Shown here piece after piece: positions 23,066-34,846 of a stretch of DNA of 64,000 bases. Within the stretch, counting starts at the first letter, position 1, and every line of letters starts with the position of its first letter. The position numbers and the translations under genes are program-made. The notes beneath the pieces were generated by a model, which was not told the DNA's origin, made no database searches, and saw nothing but the letters and a program-made list of their open reading frames with translations. The stretch is from Erigeron canadensis (lineage: Eukaryota > Streptophyta > Magnoliopsida > Asterales > Asteraceae), in the NCBI RefSeq assembly GCF_010389155.1, contig NC_057766.1:35287516-35351515 (forward strand), read 5' to 3'.

Positions 23066-26000
23066 ATGGCGAGCGATAATCGGCGTAGTAGTAAGAGAGT
23101 TAAGGATAACGAGAATGTAAATTTGAATGAGAAAAAGACGCCAACATGTGGGTCGCCCGCGTCTAGCGTAAAGAGGTTATCCAAAGAATCGCCTTTAAAG
23201 AAACAGACGATAGAGAGTCCGGTTAAAGAAGGTTTGAGTAATACACGCAAGTCTAGTCGGCTTGAGGGGAGGGATCCTATAGCTGCTACTCCGGTTAAAA
23301 AATTGACGACGCCTGTGAAGAGGAGTGATAGAGTTAACAAGGTTGTTAAAAAAGCGGGTTCACCAAGTTTGAAGTCGAAGAAGGGGAAAAATTTGAGGAG
23401 CTTGAAGCACTGTTTGATGGATACTAGTGAACATAAGAAAGACAGAAATAAGGGTTCTGATGTTGGTGGTAGGAAAAGAAAGAGAGAGGCCGCTTCCGTT
23501 ACGTTGTCTGCTGAGCCTCAACGTGTTAAAACTGAAGGTCGGTGAACTAATGTGGTTTTCGTTATTTAATTGGTCATCAGTCCATAGTTTAGCTTTGATA
23601 TGATTCTTTAAATGTTGAAGAATATGTTACCGAACTCTTGTTTTTTGGCATGTAGGTGAAGACAGTGATCACGAAAGTCAGGAGAAGTCGTCTAAAGCTG
23701 ATTCCAGTAGCAGTAGCGGTACAGCTTCTAGCCATGACTTCCTAGATACTTGTTCTTTATCTTTATCCGTGTAGCGGGTTCTGGATAATCATTTTGTTTT
23801 GTTTATTTTGGATTATAGATGTGGAGGAGCTAGAAAAACCAGATGAAGTATGTCAACCTGATACCAGTAGGACAGAATGTAGTAACTTCAAGTCTCTGGA
23901 AGGTAAAGATGGCAATGATGGTGAATGCAGTGACAAGACGGGAGAAGATTTTACTCCTAATGCTTCTATAAGACAATCCAGAATGTCATATATGAAAGAA
24001 TCACCGAGTGACGCAACATGTGACACAGAGATGTCTGACAAATCTAGTGTTAAGGTTGGTCAACTATAGATATACCGTTACATTTCACTACATGCAGTTA
24101 AATTAGTCGACAAACGTAGATTCTTATTGCGTAATCCTATTATTACAACTTAGTGCGAGGATTAATGCTAATTTGTAGATGACTTGATGATGGCTCACCA
24201 TCTGGCATAACATTTTCATTATATATGTAAGCCGAGTCAATGAGTCATTCAAATTCCCCTCTTTTGATGCTTGCACTAGGATAGGACGGCATGTGAAGCA
24301 GATGGTGCTGCTGAAGCTGTAGAAATGATAAAAGGTGTGAAGAACATTAAGTCAGGTGTTCTTTCAGTGTCAGGAGTTCCAGAGTCAATATGGGATACTA
24401 GAGAAGTGGAAGTCTCAGACACAAAAGGTTTGAAAGTTAACTTCTTTTTTTTTTCTTATAGAAGGCAAAGATCTGAAAGAATCATGTGAGCCATGCTCAC
24501 ATGAATGTCTTTCTGCATTCCTGTTTCAGAACTTTCTTTTTAGAAATCTTTTTAGCGCATCATTTATCTTGTCCAGGTTTGCAGAAGCAATACTTTGTTA
24601 AATACAAAGGTCTTGCTCATATTCACAATCAGTGGGTATCAGAAACTCGGTTGCTTGTTGAAGATTCACTGCTTGTGGAAAATTTTAGCAAAAATGGTTC
24701 GGTAAATAAGTTCTTATTCTTCTGCCATTCTTCTATTTTTTATTTACCAGTGTATTAGTTTAAAAGAAATTGAACTTTGAAGTTTAGTTACAAACCGTTA
24801 GAACTTGACCCTTTTCCAGATGAAGTGGAGTGAAGAATGGACCGTACCACATAAATTGTTGAAGAAAAGACTGTTATTGTCTTTAGAGCCTCTACAAGAG
24901 TGTCAGAAGATTACAGGTAAGGTCTTGAAGTACCATCACGAATGGCTTGTGCAATGGCAAGCCCTTGGTTATGAGCAAGCTACATGGGAATCAGAGAGTA
25001 ATCCTGTCTTAGATTCACCTGAAGGACATAACCTCATAAAAGAATATGAGTGGCTATATTTATTTAGTCATCATGGAAACAAAAAGACACATGTTTCATC
25101 AAATGATAAGGTATATATTTTTACTCTGTTCCCTTTTCATTTTTTGAGTGGTTACAGTTCTTTATTCAAAAACTTTCCTTGGAAGTGGTATCATGCACCT
25201 ACCTAGGATAGAATGGATTGTTATCTTCATGAAGTCACAAAGATAGTAAACTGTCTCCCAAATATTCCTTGCTTAAAAGACGAGGTACCGAGCTGGCAAA
25301 CATTTTCACAAAGGTTAATTGTAAAGCATACGGCTACACAGACTTTATATGTATCTAGTTGTGCTCCAATTTCAGGAGGAATGGTATATACACTATTATA
25401 TAGCATAAAAAGAAGTCAGTAGTTAGGGCAATATATAGGTCATCATCAAAATGATTTGATCTTTTTTGATTCAGATTATTATTTTTAATTTGTTTAATTT
25501 CTTTGTTTGGTTTTAAGAGCATCTTCTGTGCAAGGTCCAATAAAAGGTTCAAACTTATGAAGAGGTTCATTTTTTTAATCAAGCATAGCGAGAGGGGCTG
25601 AAATGAAGGGATTAAATTTAGGAATAGTAACTGCTCTATTTGAGTATTTAAATATCTCATTTCCTGTTCTAGTTGGCTAAGTTTGGTGTTATTTTTGATT
25701 ATCATTGTTCTTGTATTGGAGACTAGCCCCGCTCGAAACGGGCCGGCTATCTCAAGTGTTTTTTAATAAATTTCCGAATTTCCAGATTCGATCATAGGGT
25801 GTGCTCTAATTTTTTATATGAATTGACTATGTTAAAATGACACACACACGTATGTTAATACCCAGATCTTGTCACAAGTTTGAACCTTGGATAATGGATT
25901 TCTTTTTTTTTTTTCCCTGTCAAAGCAGACTGAAGAAATGACAGTCAAACTTCCAAGTATTCCTACTTGCAGCCCACCTGGAATGGAAAATATCCATTTA

Positions 26001-29000
26001 GGTTATGTTAAGAACTTACATGATGCATGGAGCAAAGGGCAGACCAGCTTAATTTTCGATGACCAGGTGATTTTCTAAGCTTTTATTAAACATGTAATAT
26101 GTATTTGCCTTCTATGCATCAACTTTTTCTTTGTAGTGAAGTTATCTTTGCTAGTTATGGTTACATAAATGCAAGTATATAACTGTGTTAAGACTTGTGA
26201 AGTAATATGATTCAAGTTTTACACACTTGCAGGAGCGGATAATGAGGATTGTTCTATTCATCCTCTCATTAAAGGATGTAACTCTGCCTTTCCTACTAAT
26301 CACGACGTCTGATTCCATATCACTATGGGAAGCTATGCTCTTAAAGATAGTACCTTGTAATGCCCTTAAAGTATCCCTTGAGGACAAAGATGAAAAGAGA
26401 ACTTGTAGATTGCTACAAGTACATAAGGAAAGTGGTCAGTTAGCATTCCAAATACTTCTGTACCATGTTGAAACATTTGTTAAGGTATGTCAATTAAATT
26501 TTCTGCATGTGTTTCTAATGCATGATGTTGTTTATCCATGGTAATTTTGTTCTATTTTGCATGTCATATTTACAGGATTTAAATATGTTAAAATCTATAA
26601 AATGGGAAGCAGTCACGGTAGATGAATCCCAGAGTTCTGAGATCTCTGCTCATTTCAGTCACATCAAGAGCCTAACAACCAATAAGAGGTTGCTTGTGTT
26701 CTGTGGTCCATTAGGTGTAAGTTTCCTCCTCTACATTTGATCAGTTACAAGGCTTATTAGGACCATATGCTTCGCACCGGGATAAATAGGAATAAGAAAC
26801 TGACTTTGTTTATATTATGACTTTAATACTCTTTTAATTCTGTTCTAAAAAAAAATAATATTTTAATTGAGTCGTTGAAAAAACAAGTGGAGACGGCAAA
26901 TTCAAAAGTGACTTTATAGTTAAATGTGGTAATCAAATATTAAACAAGCAATTGTCGAAAATGCGAAGTGGTAATAAACTTACCCAAATACATATGCAGG
27001 GTTGTAAAACTTGGCCGACTTGGCCTAAAAATTGGATCGGACTTGCGGTCAAACAAGCTGAGTCTGGCTGGCTCGAACTAAAAATCAATTCAACGGGATT
27101 CGACTTGGGTCAACACAGGTCATTTGGCTGACTTGGGTCAAGTTCGGCTGACTCGGGACAAAACTCGGTTCAAACATGGTCAAAATTTTTTTTTTTTCTT
27201 AAAAGCTTTAAACAAAAATATAAATCCTTTAATTGGTTCAAGTTTATGTTTCTAAACAATTAAGTTTGAACTTTGAAGTATTATGTTAATGTTTCTAAAC
27301 AATTATGTTTATGTTTGAAGTTTCTAATATGTTTCTAGTTTTCTATTGCACTATAGAATCAATTTTTTTTTGTTTTATTAAAAACTCAATCTGGGTTTTC
27401 CCAAGGAGTCTTCAAAAACTCCTAACCCCGCCGCCGCCGCCGCCGATCAGATTTCGAGCCATAAGTTCACCAAGCTTGCAAGTATGTTAAGTGATAATAA
27501 GCTTAGGCCCCACATGATTTAGTGGTCACTTGTCCTGCTCTTTTTGAAAATTTATCATAAGGGTAGTAAATAGGTAGATTTTGTGTATTTAAAGAGTGAA
27601 TTAGTTTTTAATGTATGGCAGGTGAGCATGACTAGTTACGTTGATGTGCTTTCACTGCTAGATTGTGATGTCATATCAAAAACAGAATTGGATGATATCA
27701 GCAAGTTGAAGGAAACTTTGTCAAAGTTGATTGCATATGAATGCAAGTCTGGCAGCTATACCAAGTTTGTAGAATTTTGGGTTCCGGTTCAGATATCCAA
27801 TGTGCAGCTTGAGCAGTATTGTTCTATGCTACTTTCGAATGTTTTGGCTCTTAGTTCATATTCAAAAAGTGATACTGTTGGGGCCCTACATGACGTTCTT
27901 GTGTCTAATCGCAAGGTTTTTCTTTTACACTATTTGTAGTTAAATCCATTGAAATGCTGTTATGCTGCACATTATATCATTTATTTGATTGATTTTATGT
28001 TTCTGTTTATAGTGCTGTGATCACCCATACATTGTTGACCAAACCCTTCAACGTGCCCTTACAAAGGATCTTGAGCCTGCCAAGTTCTTAGACGTTGGCA
28101 TTAAAGCAAGTGGCAAACTGCAATTTCTGGATTTGATACTCCCTGAGATGAGAAAACGCCAACTCAGAGTACTTATTCTTTTTCAGCCTTTAAGTGGGTC
28201 TGGAAAAGATTCAGCTTCAATTGGAGATATATTGGATGATTTTATTCGTCAGAGATTTGGTGAAGACTCTTATGAGCGTGTAGATGGGATTGGAATGATT
28301 CCTTCAAAGAAGCAAGCTGCTCTTAATAACTTTAACGATAAAGAGAGGGGTAGATTTGTGTTTTTACTCGAATATCGTGCATGTCTTCCTAGCATTAGAT
28401 TGTCATCTGTAGACGCTATAATCATATTTGACAGTGATTGGAACCCTGCAAATGATTTAAGAGCGTTACAGAAAGTAGCGATTGATTCACAGTCGGAACA
28501 AATTATGATTTTCCGATTATATACTTCTTCAACGCTGGAGGAAAAGATTCTTAGACTTGCAGAACACAATACAACTATCGACAGCAAGTTGCTGAATCTA
28601 AGTAGGAGCACTAGTGATGCGTTACTCATGTGGGGTGCCACGTACTTGTTTGATAAATTAGATGAGTTTCATAGTGCCTCTGGCCTGCTTTTATCCTCTG
28701 AAGTAAACGTGTGGAATAAGTTAACAGAAGAGTTTTTAAACTTGATTTCACACATACCCAATAACACAGATGAAGCAAAGATGTTAATTACAAGGGTTCA
28801 ACCAGTTTGTGGATCTTATGGTAAAAATCTCCCATTGCCAAGTGTAGCAAATGAAAAACAACCTCACATGTTTTGGAAAAATTTGTTGGTGGGTAGGAAT
28901 CCGAGCTGGAAGTATCTGTCCACATCAACACCAAGGCAGAGAAAAAGACCCAGTTATTCTGAGGCGTCACCTGCAAAAGCAAATGTTAGCAATGATGAAG

Positions 29001-32000
29001 TTGGACGCAAGCGTAAAAAGAATGCAAATAACATTGTTCAACCTGTTGCATCAAAGCCAATATTAGAAGAAGCTGAAATCGCAAGTGAGTTATATGAAAT
29101 TTTTAATGTTCGTTGTAACTGTGACTTCTTATTTTAATATCGTCACGTTCTTTCAGGGGATTCCAGAGTTCCTTCACATAATGTGTCACAATCCCTTGGT
29201 GATGCAAGCTGTAATGAGATGAGCTTTCGAGATCTCCTGAAGCTCAATATTTCTAAATTATGTGAAGTTCTCAGGTTATCGGTACGTTTCAAAATCTATT
29301 TGTTTAGACATAAAACAGGAACATCTCATAATACTGTTTTATACATCCTGTTATATGTGAATGCAAATGTTTGTTGTTATTCTATTATGCTACCATATCT
29401 TTCCATATGTTACTTGCTTATGCTTATCTGGATTTTCATTTACTTGCTGTAAATGCAGAAGGATGTCAAGATAGTGGTGGAAAGATTTCTCGAATATGTA
29501 ATTGAGAATTATCGGGTCGTCAAGGAACCTGCAAATACGCTACACGCTTTCTTGATATCCCTGGTTAGAACCTATTCTGTTATTCTAAAGAAATTGATAG
29601 AGATTCTTTAATCAACTTGGTAATCGATACACTGTTGCTCCAGTGTTGGATTGGTTCTGCATTGTTAAAGCACAAGCTTGATAGGACGCAGTCCGTTGTT
29701 CTTGCAAACAAACACTTGGATTTCAGATGCAATGAAGAAGAGGCACAGTCAGTGTACTTGAAGCTAGAAACAGCAAAGGATAAGTTCTTATATCAAACTC
29801 AGAATCAAAATAAAACCAATATTTCAGGTGATTTTATACCACCATCCCAACCTATTTCTACCAAGTCATTAGATCCAACGGTTATGGTAGAGATTCTAGA
29901 AAGCCAACCTATTCAAGTTGATGATGCGATACTCTTTGTGGAGCATAGGAACTCTGAAATCTCGAAACAGATATCAAGTGATTGCCACCAAGGTGACATT
30001 ATCAATCTTGACATGTCAGATCCTATGGAAGCCCAGAATGGTTCCCGCAACTCCAATGGTTGCCATTCACCTTATGGTCATTCAGTTTTACAAGATCTGG
30101 TAAGGATTATCATTGGCTTTTCAATTTAAAATCTAATTAAATATATAATTTAAATTATTTGAAACTTTCAGGAGATCCAAAAGGAATCTGCCCAAGCTAA
30201 TGAACATCTAGTGGACCCAAGTTCTTTGCCAAAAAGCAATAATCTGCAAACCGTAGAACAGCAGTCTGATTCACATTCAACTCTTGGTGAACAACAGCCT
30301 GATACACATTCAGCTGATAGAGTGGATGGCCAACCAAGCAATGAACCAAGTAACCATTCCCAAGATTCCGAGGCACTATCTCAATCCGTGGAAGCTAGTG
30401 TACAGGTTTCTAATCAAGCTGCTACACCACATGGGTCACAGCTGTTTATTGGTCATGGATCTGACAACCATAACCAAGGGGTCTCAAGGATGTCTTCGTC
30501 TGATCCCCTTCAAGCTGAACTGGAAAAGTTATGTGAATTGAAGGTTACTGTTAACAAATGTCACGAAGCTATTGTGAGTCTCTACATTGTATCACCTTAC
30601 TACTTCTAGAAAGTTTCTTTTTGCTTGCTTGATTGTGCTTCTGGGTGTGTATTTGCAGAAGGTGAAGCTAAAATCCGAGCATGAGAAAGAATTAGAAGAA
30701 ATGATTGCTCGGATCAATCAAAAGTACGAAGCTAGAAATCAGGATGTGGAAGCAGCATTTCATTCAAAAAGGAAGGAAATTGATATCTGTTTCAACAGGG
30801 TAGTCAAGAGTAAAGTATTGGCTGAGACTTTCAGGTGCAAGTGTCAAGATCTGACCCCGTTTAACCCTGTTGAAATACAAGGTAAGCTTTTCATTTTTCT
30901 TTCTAAAACGTGATTGCATCTAGGAATATTTGAATTGTGGGTGATCTATTATCGAAGGGTTTCAATATTAAAAGAATGTTTCATATGTGTATAGGTATTC
31001 TTAAATACACTTTGCCTAGATTTGGATGGGCCTTGAGCAACTGTAATCTCATTGGAACAACGAGCAACCCCATTCTTGTCATTTGGTCGTAATAATCAGA
31101 AAGCGTTATGATAGTAATAAAGTTCAACGTGGCACTCACATTATAATGTGCTTTCACCTGGTCCAGTTTGGAGTTGCTTTTCATATGACTAATTAACCAA
31201 CTTTATAAAATTTAAATTTCATTCTTGTCATTGGAACACCGAGCAACCCCATTCTTGTCTTTTGGTCGTAATAATTAGAAAGCGTTATGATAGTAATAAA
31301 GTTCAACATGGCACTTGCATTATAATGTGCTTTCACCTGGTCCAGTTTGGAGTTGCCATATGACTAATTAACCAACTTTATAAAATATAAATTTCATTTA
31401 AGGTATTATGACTTGATTGCGCTCTCAGAAAGATAATGTGTGTAGTTATGATCATGCGGGATTTTTTCTGATGTGAAATTTGCTAATGTAGATTACCTTC
31501 TATCAAAATGAAAATTCAAGTTCACGGTTTTTGTAGGCAAAACAAACTTTGTTACCTGAAATGCAAGTCCGCCTAAAGCGACCTTTATGGGCAATTTGCC
31601 ATAAGCTAATTTACATTTGTTCATATTTACTGGACTTGAATTTGGTTTCTTTGTAAGAGATTGGCTGATCACTTTCTATTCAAGGATGATTGCATGAGTT
31701 TATGGTCACCACAAGTATATTCATTTCCTTCATTTTTCGCAAATTATAAAACTAATTCTGTTGCAGTTATTCAATCAGGAGGAATGCAACAGCTTCCCAG
31801 GACTAATATACAATCTTCCCTGGGACATTCCACTGGGATTGCATCATATTTACCTGCTCGATCGTCTGGAAACCAGCACGTTACAGAGCTGCAGCCACCT
31901 CTTCAAATAGTTCACCAGGCTCCAAATCTTCTCTCAGCCACACCTTGCGGACCACCATATAATACCAATCCTTCTACTATGCCAACCAGAACACCATCTA

Positions 32001-33097
32001 CTCCTGTCACCACCAGTACACGACCATCAACCGCTATACCCACCGCTACACCAAGCAGACCACCATCTATGGCCATTCCCACCAGCACACCAAGCCAACT
32101 ACCATCTATTGCCACTCCCACCAGCACACCAAGCAGGCTACCATCTACTGTTATCCCTACCAGCACACATAATAGACCACCATCTACCACTATCTCCATC
32201 AGCACACCAAACAGACCGTCATCTGCTGCCATCCCCACCAGCACAATAAACAGAACGTCATCTGTCACCGTCTCCACCAGTGCTTCAAACAGGCAACCCT
32301 CTACTTTCATCCCCACAGGTACACCAACCAGACCTCTAACTACCGCTGCCCCCACCAGCACACCAACTAGACCGCTGCCTACTATCAACCCCATCACCCC
32401 CTCTAGCAGACCTATATCTAATATTAACCCAATTATGCCTCATAACAGATCTAGCCAACCACCCCCGAACATCAACCACGTCACCCCTTCCACCAGGATT
32501 CCACGAGGAACTGGTGAAATCCGTGCTCCAGCCCCACACATCCGACCTTTTAGGCCTTCAACTTCTATATCTCATAATGAATTTGCATCTCGCAGAGTAA
32601 TTTCAAGTCAACACATATCAAGCAGTTTGCCACTGTCTCAAACTTTAGCCCAGCCGCCACAAAAGCCACCATCTTTGACAAGTAATTGCCTTCCTACTCA
32701 GGATTCCCCAAGTAGTACACCTTTGACGTCTCCAATGGTGACCCAAGCTTCATCCCAGCCACCAGCATCAGTGCCCTTAGCACCATCAGTGTCATATCAG
32801 CTACCACCATTGCACTCTTTGTATTCACAAGATAATGTGCCTGCGACCTCAACCTCACATTCCCAAATGTCACTACCACCAATGCCATCAATACCCATTA
32901 GCAACACTGGGCTTTATAGTGCGTCTGACAGGCCAACTCCTGGTATTTTAAGCCAACCGGCTCTTGATTTGCTCAAGGAAATAGATAAACGAGCTGCTAT
33001 TCATCAGACAAACATGTATTCACCTCCATCTGAGCTTGGTAAGTTTGGTAAAGTCGGCAATGATAGTGGCCTAGTTTGTTTGTCAGATGATGACTAA
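23066..33097 (+). CDS. MOM1: MOM1-type transcriptional gene-silencing protein (degenerate CHD3/SNF2)
   Basis: Exons: 23066-23537, 23656-23718, 23819-24054, 24280-24427, 24577-24701, 24820-25110, 25929-26066, 26233-26484, 26576-26716, 27622-27915, 28013-29084, 29157-29281, 29459-29563, 29644-30099, 30172-30573, 30659-30881, 31767-33097. All phases agree, giving 1957 aa, near the roughly 2000 aa of Arabidopsis MOM1. Order: basic Ser/Lys N-terminus; chromodomain-like segments at about 307-345 (QYFVKYKGL...W) and 375-405 ([17 protein letters not shown]); SNF2 N-lobe at about 480-625 with DDQERIMR in place of the Walker A loop; C-lobe at about 720-900 with [10 protein letters not shown] but [12 protein letters not shown] where remodellers have the arginine-finger motif; CMM2-like coiled coil at about 1420-1515; Pro/Thr/Ser repeat at about 1584-1732; acidic end VCLSDDD. 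The family enforces silencing of transposons and repeats in the nucleus, largely without changing DNA methylation. Likely not an active ATPase. Exon 1-2 boundaries are the least certain. Confidence 0.9.
25111..25928 (+). other. MOM1 intron 6, with a possible Helitron-like scar
   Basis: Donor AATAAG|GTATAT and acceptor AAAGCAG. Near 25716-25745 the text GGAGACTAGCCCCGCTCGAAACGGGCC, read on the minus strand, has a short GC stem beside CTAGT, resembling a Helitron end, but the spacing from stem to CTAG is too short for a firm call. The 69-codon frame at 25213-25422 lies in this intron and is not needed for a continuous protein. Confidence 0.4.
26717..27621 (+). other. MOM1 intron 9 with inserted repetitive sequence
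   Basis: Donor GGT|GTAAGT and acceptor ATGGCAG. From about 27000 the sequence repeats GACTTGG, GGCTGACT and GGTCAA words (AACTTGGCCGACTTGG, TTGGGTCAAGTTCGGCTGACTCGGG), similar in style to hAT-like MITE ends such as the one at 6453. A (CCG)6-like run lies at 27427-27445. A small transposon is likely, but I could not pair its two ends. Confidence 0.45.
31050..31399 (+). repeat. Tandem duplication (about 175 bp twice) in MOM1 intron 16
   Basis: CATTGGAACAACGAGCAACC...CACCTGGTCCAGTTTGGAG...ACTTTATAAAATTTAAATTTCATT is present head-to-tail at about 31050-31228 and 31229-31399 with few differences, including a 6-bp deletion in the second copy. It looks recent. The intron (30882-31766) otherwise holds nothing recognised. 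Confidence 0.9.
31976..32430 (+). repeat. 39-bp coding tandem repeat (13-residue Pro/Ser/Thr unit) in the last MOM1 exon
   Basis: The unit is of the form [13 protein letters not shown]; roughly ten diverged copies follow one another with a 39-bp period. It lies in a disordered Ser/Thr/Pro-rich stretch between the coiled coil and the C-terminal motif. The regular period also creates a 161-codon open frame on the opposite strand, which is an artefact. Confidence 0.85.
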
Positions 33098-33365
33098 CTG
33101 ACACTTGTATCCTTGCGGTTAATAACTGCTAGTGAACAAAGTCCCCTTTTGGAAAAAAGTATTAAACTGCTAACTAGTAGTGAAATTTTTTGCTTGGTTA
33201 GTCTACTAGTGGAATATCTGATACTTTATTTATTGATCTTCCAAAGACAAGTTCAGACACTATGATGTAATCTAACATCTTATTTGCTCAACGTGTTTGG
33301 CTTTGCCTCTCTTACTCGGCATGCCGCGTTGCAAGATTTTCGAACCAAACGATCATGTTTTTTGA

Positions 33366-33404
<39 letters not shown>
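33098..33404 (+). other. MOM1 3'UTR and spacer
   Basis: Follows the TAA stop of MOM1. No clear polyadenylation signal can be singled out. A long (TA)n microsatellite at about 33369-33398 borders the next element. Confidence 0.4.
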
Positions 33405-33796
33405 GGGTAACACTCCAGTGAGAACAGTTTTAAAATAAGAACGGTGAGAACACCTTAAAAACATTATTTTGATGCATTAAAAGTCTATAAAACTAACATA
33501 GTGCATAACTAATTATCTTTATTTAAGTGTTTAACAATATATTCATCCATCAAAATCGAAATAATCATGTTTTTTGTTTTTTGCATCCATCTTGGATGCA
33601 TAATCATCAAAATGATGCATCCAACAAAAAACGTGATTTTTTCAATTTTGATGAATCAAATTGTTGTTAAACACTTAAATAAAGATAATTAGTTTTGCAC
33701 TATGTTAGTTTTATGGACTTTTAACGCATCAAAATGATGTGTTTAAGGTGTTCTCACCGTTCTTATTTTAAAACTGTTCTTATTTGATTGTCCCTC
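33405..33796. mobile_element. Foldback MITE with arms of about 185 bp, flanked by (TA)n
   Basis: GAACAGTTTTAAAATAAGAA, then CGGTGAGAACACCTTAAA, is repeated in inverted orientation at the other end, and pairing continues through ATTTTGATGC, ACTAACATAGTGCA and TAATTATCTTTATTTAAGTG to a centre near 33600. No coding sequence. Both borders fall in TA microsatellites, so the insertion target was probably a TA run and the exact duplication cannot be read. A transcript across it would form a near-perfect hairpin. Confidence 0.85.
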
Positions 33797-34079
33797 ATTA
33801 TATATATATATATATATATATTTTTTGAGCTGGTAAGATTAGGGCTGTAAATGAATCAAATGAGACTTTGTTAATGTTGGTTCATTTAATTTAATGAGCA
33901 GTACGAATGAATAGTCAAAAATAGGATTTTGGTCAGTTTTATTTATGAACGAACGCAAATGAAGGGCAACTGGAAACTTTCAGATTTGGATTAAACATTT
34001 ACAAAATACTAAATCTTTCAACAAAGATATTAATATTTCAAGAAAACAACTAAAATCTAGATGTCTTATCTATACTATA

Positions 34080-34450
34080 TTTAGAAGATTTTCTCTAGAT
34101 TTTTAACATTGAACTTAAAATTTTCAATATTGATTTTAAGTACTTCCTCAAAATGCTCCTCCTATCTATTCTATATTTATCAAAAATTACTATAATACCT
34201 TTTCTCTCTCTTCAAATCTCAACCAATCATCTTTTTTCTCTCTCCTCCATAAATCATTTATTTCTCCAATTCATTCAAAATCTTTTATCTCAAAAACTGT
34301 ACATCGATAAATTATAAAAATTGTATGAGTGTTCTTAAAATTTCATGCTCTTTCATTAGAGATGTCATTCGATATACTTTCGACAAAATTTTAAATCCGA
34401 TGGTGGAGCCCGTACGGCTTAAGCATTTGACTATCATACTCTATGACATA
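34080..34450 (+). mobile_element. Diverged end of a Mutator-like foldback family
   Basis: CATTCAAAATCTTTTATCTC, then GAGATGTCATTCGATATACT and GGTGGAGCCCGTACGG, matches in reverse complement the segment at 55560-55870, and more distantly the arms of the element at 34847-36122 (TTATCTCACAAACCGTA, TCATTAGAGATGTGATTCGA). Only one arm is seen here. It is treated as a solo or truncated copy. Confidence 0.6.
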
Positions 34451-34846
34451 TCAACTCCTATAACCTATCATACTCTATGACCTAGGTATCACCCAGTCAT
34501 CTCACCGCCACAACGCGCGAGTACTTGCTCTCATGAATATAGAACGTATCAATTTAAATGAACGAACATTTTAAAACAAATTATCTAATGTTAACGAACA
34601 CAATTCAACGGATGAGGCTACGTATATGAACGAGTTAACTAATAAATGGTCTTTTTTCCTTAAAATGTGCATTTAAGAAGTGTTCGTGAATAATTCGTCA
34701 AACATCCGATTTTATTACAACAAATCAACAATAATACTTCATAAAAAGAATGGAATCACATTTTTCACTGGAAGGTCAAAGTTAGATATGTGAAAATATT
34801 GGATGTGAAAATATTGGAGATGTAATGTTTTGTTATTACGTTCCAT

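Noticed and set aside
25213..25422. Possible extra MOM1 exon (69 codons)
   Set aside because: Exons 6 and 7 join in phase without it, and the text after the frame is AT-rich intron; no splice pair was convincing.
29081..29156. A GC-AG intron after MOM1 exon 11
   Set aside because: Recounting the bases shows that the ordinary donor GCAA|GTGAGT (exon end 29084) joins in phase with the acceptor at 29156, so no unusual splice site is needed.
31912..32397. 161-codon open frame on the minus strand
   Set aside because: It mirrors the 39-bp coding repeat of MOM1; regular in-frame repeats produce open antisense frames, and the Val/Gly/Asp repeat has no domain.
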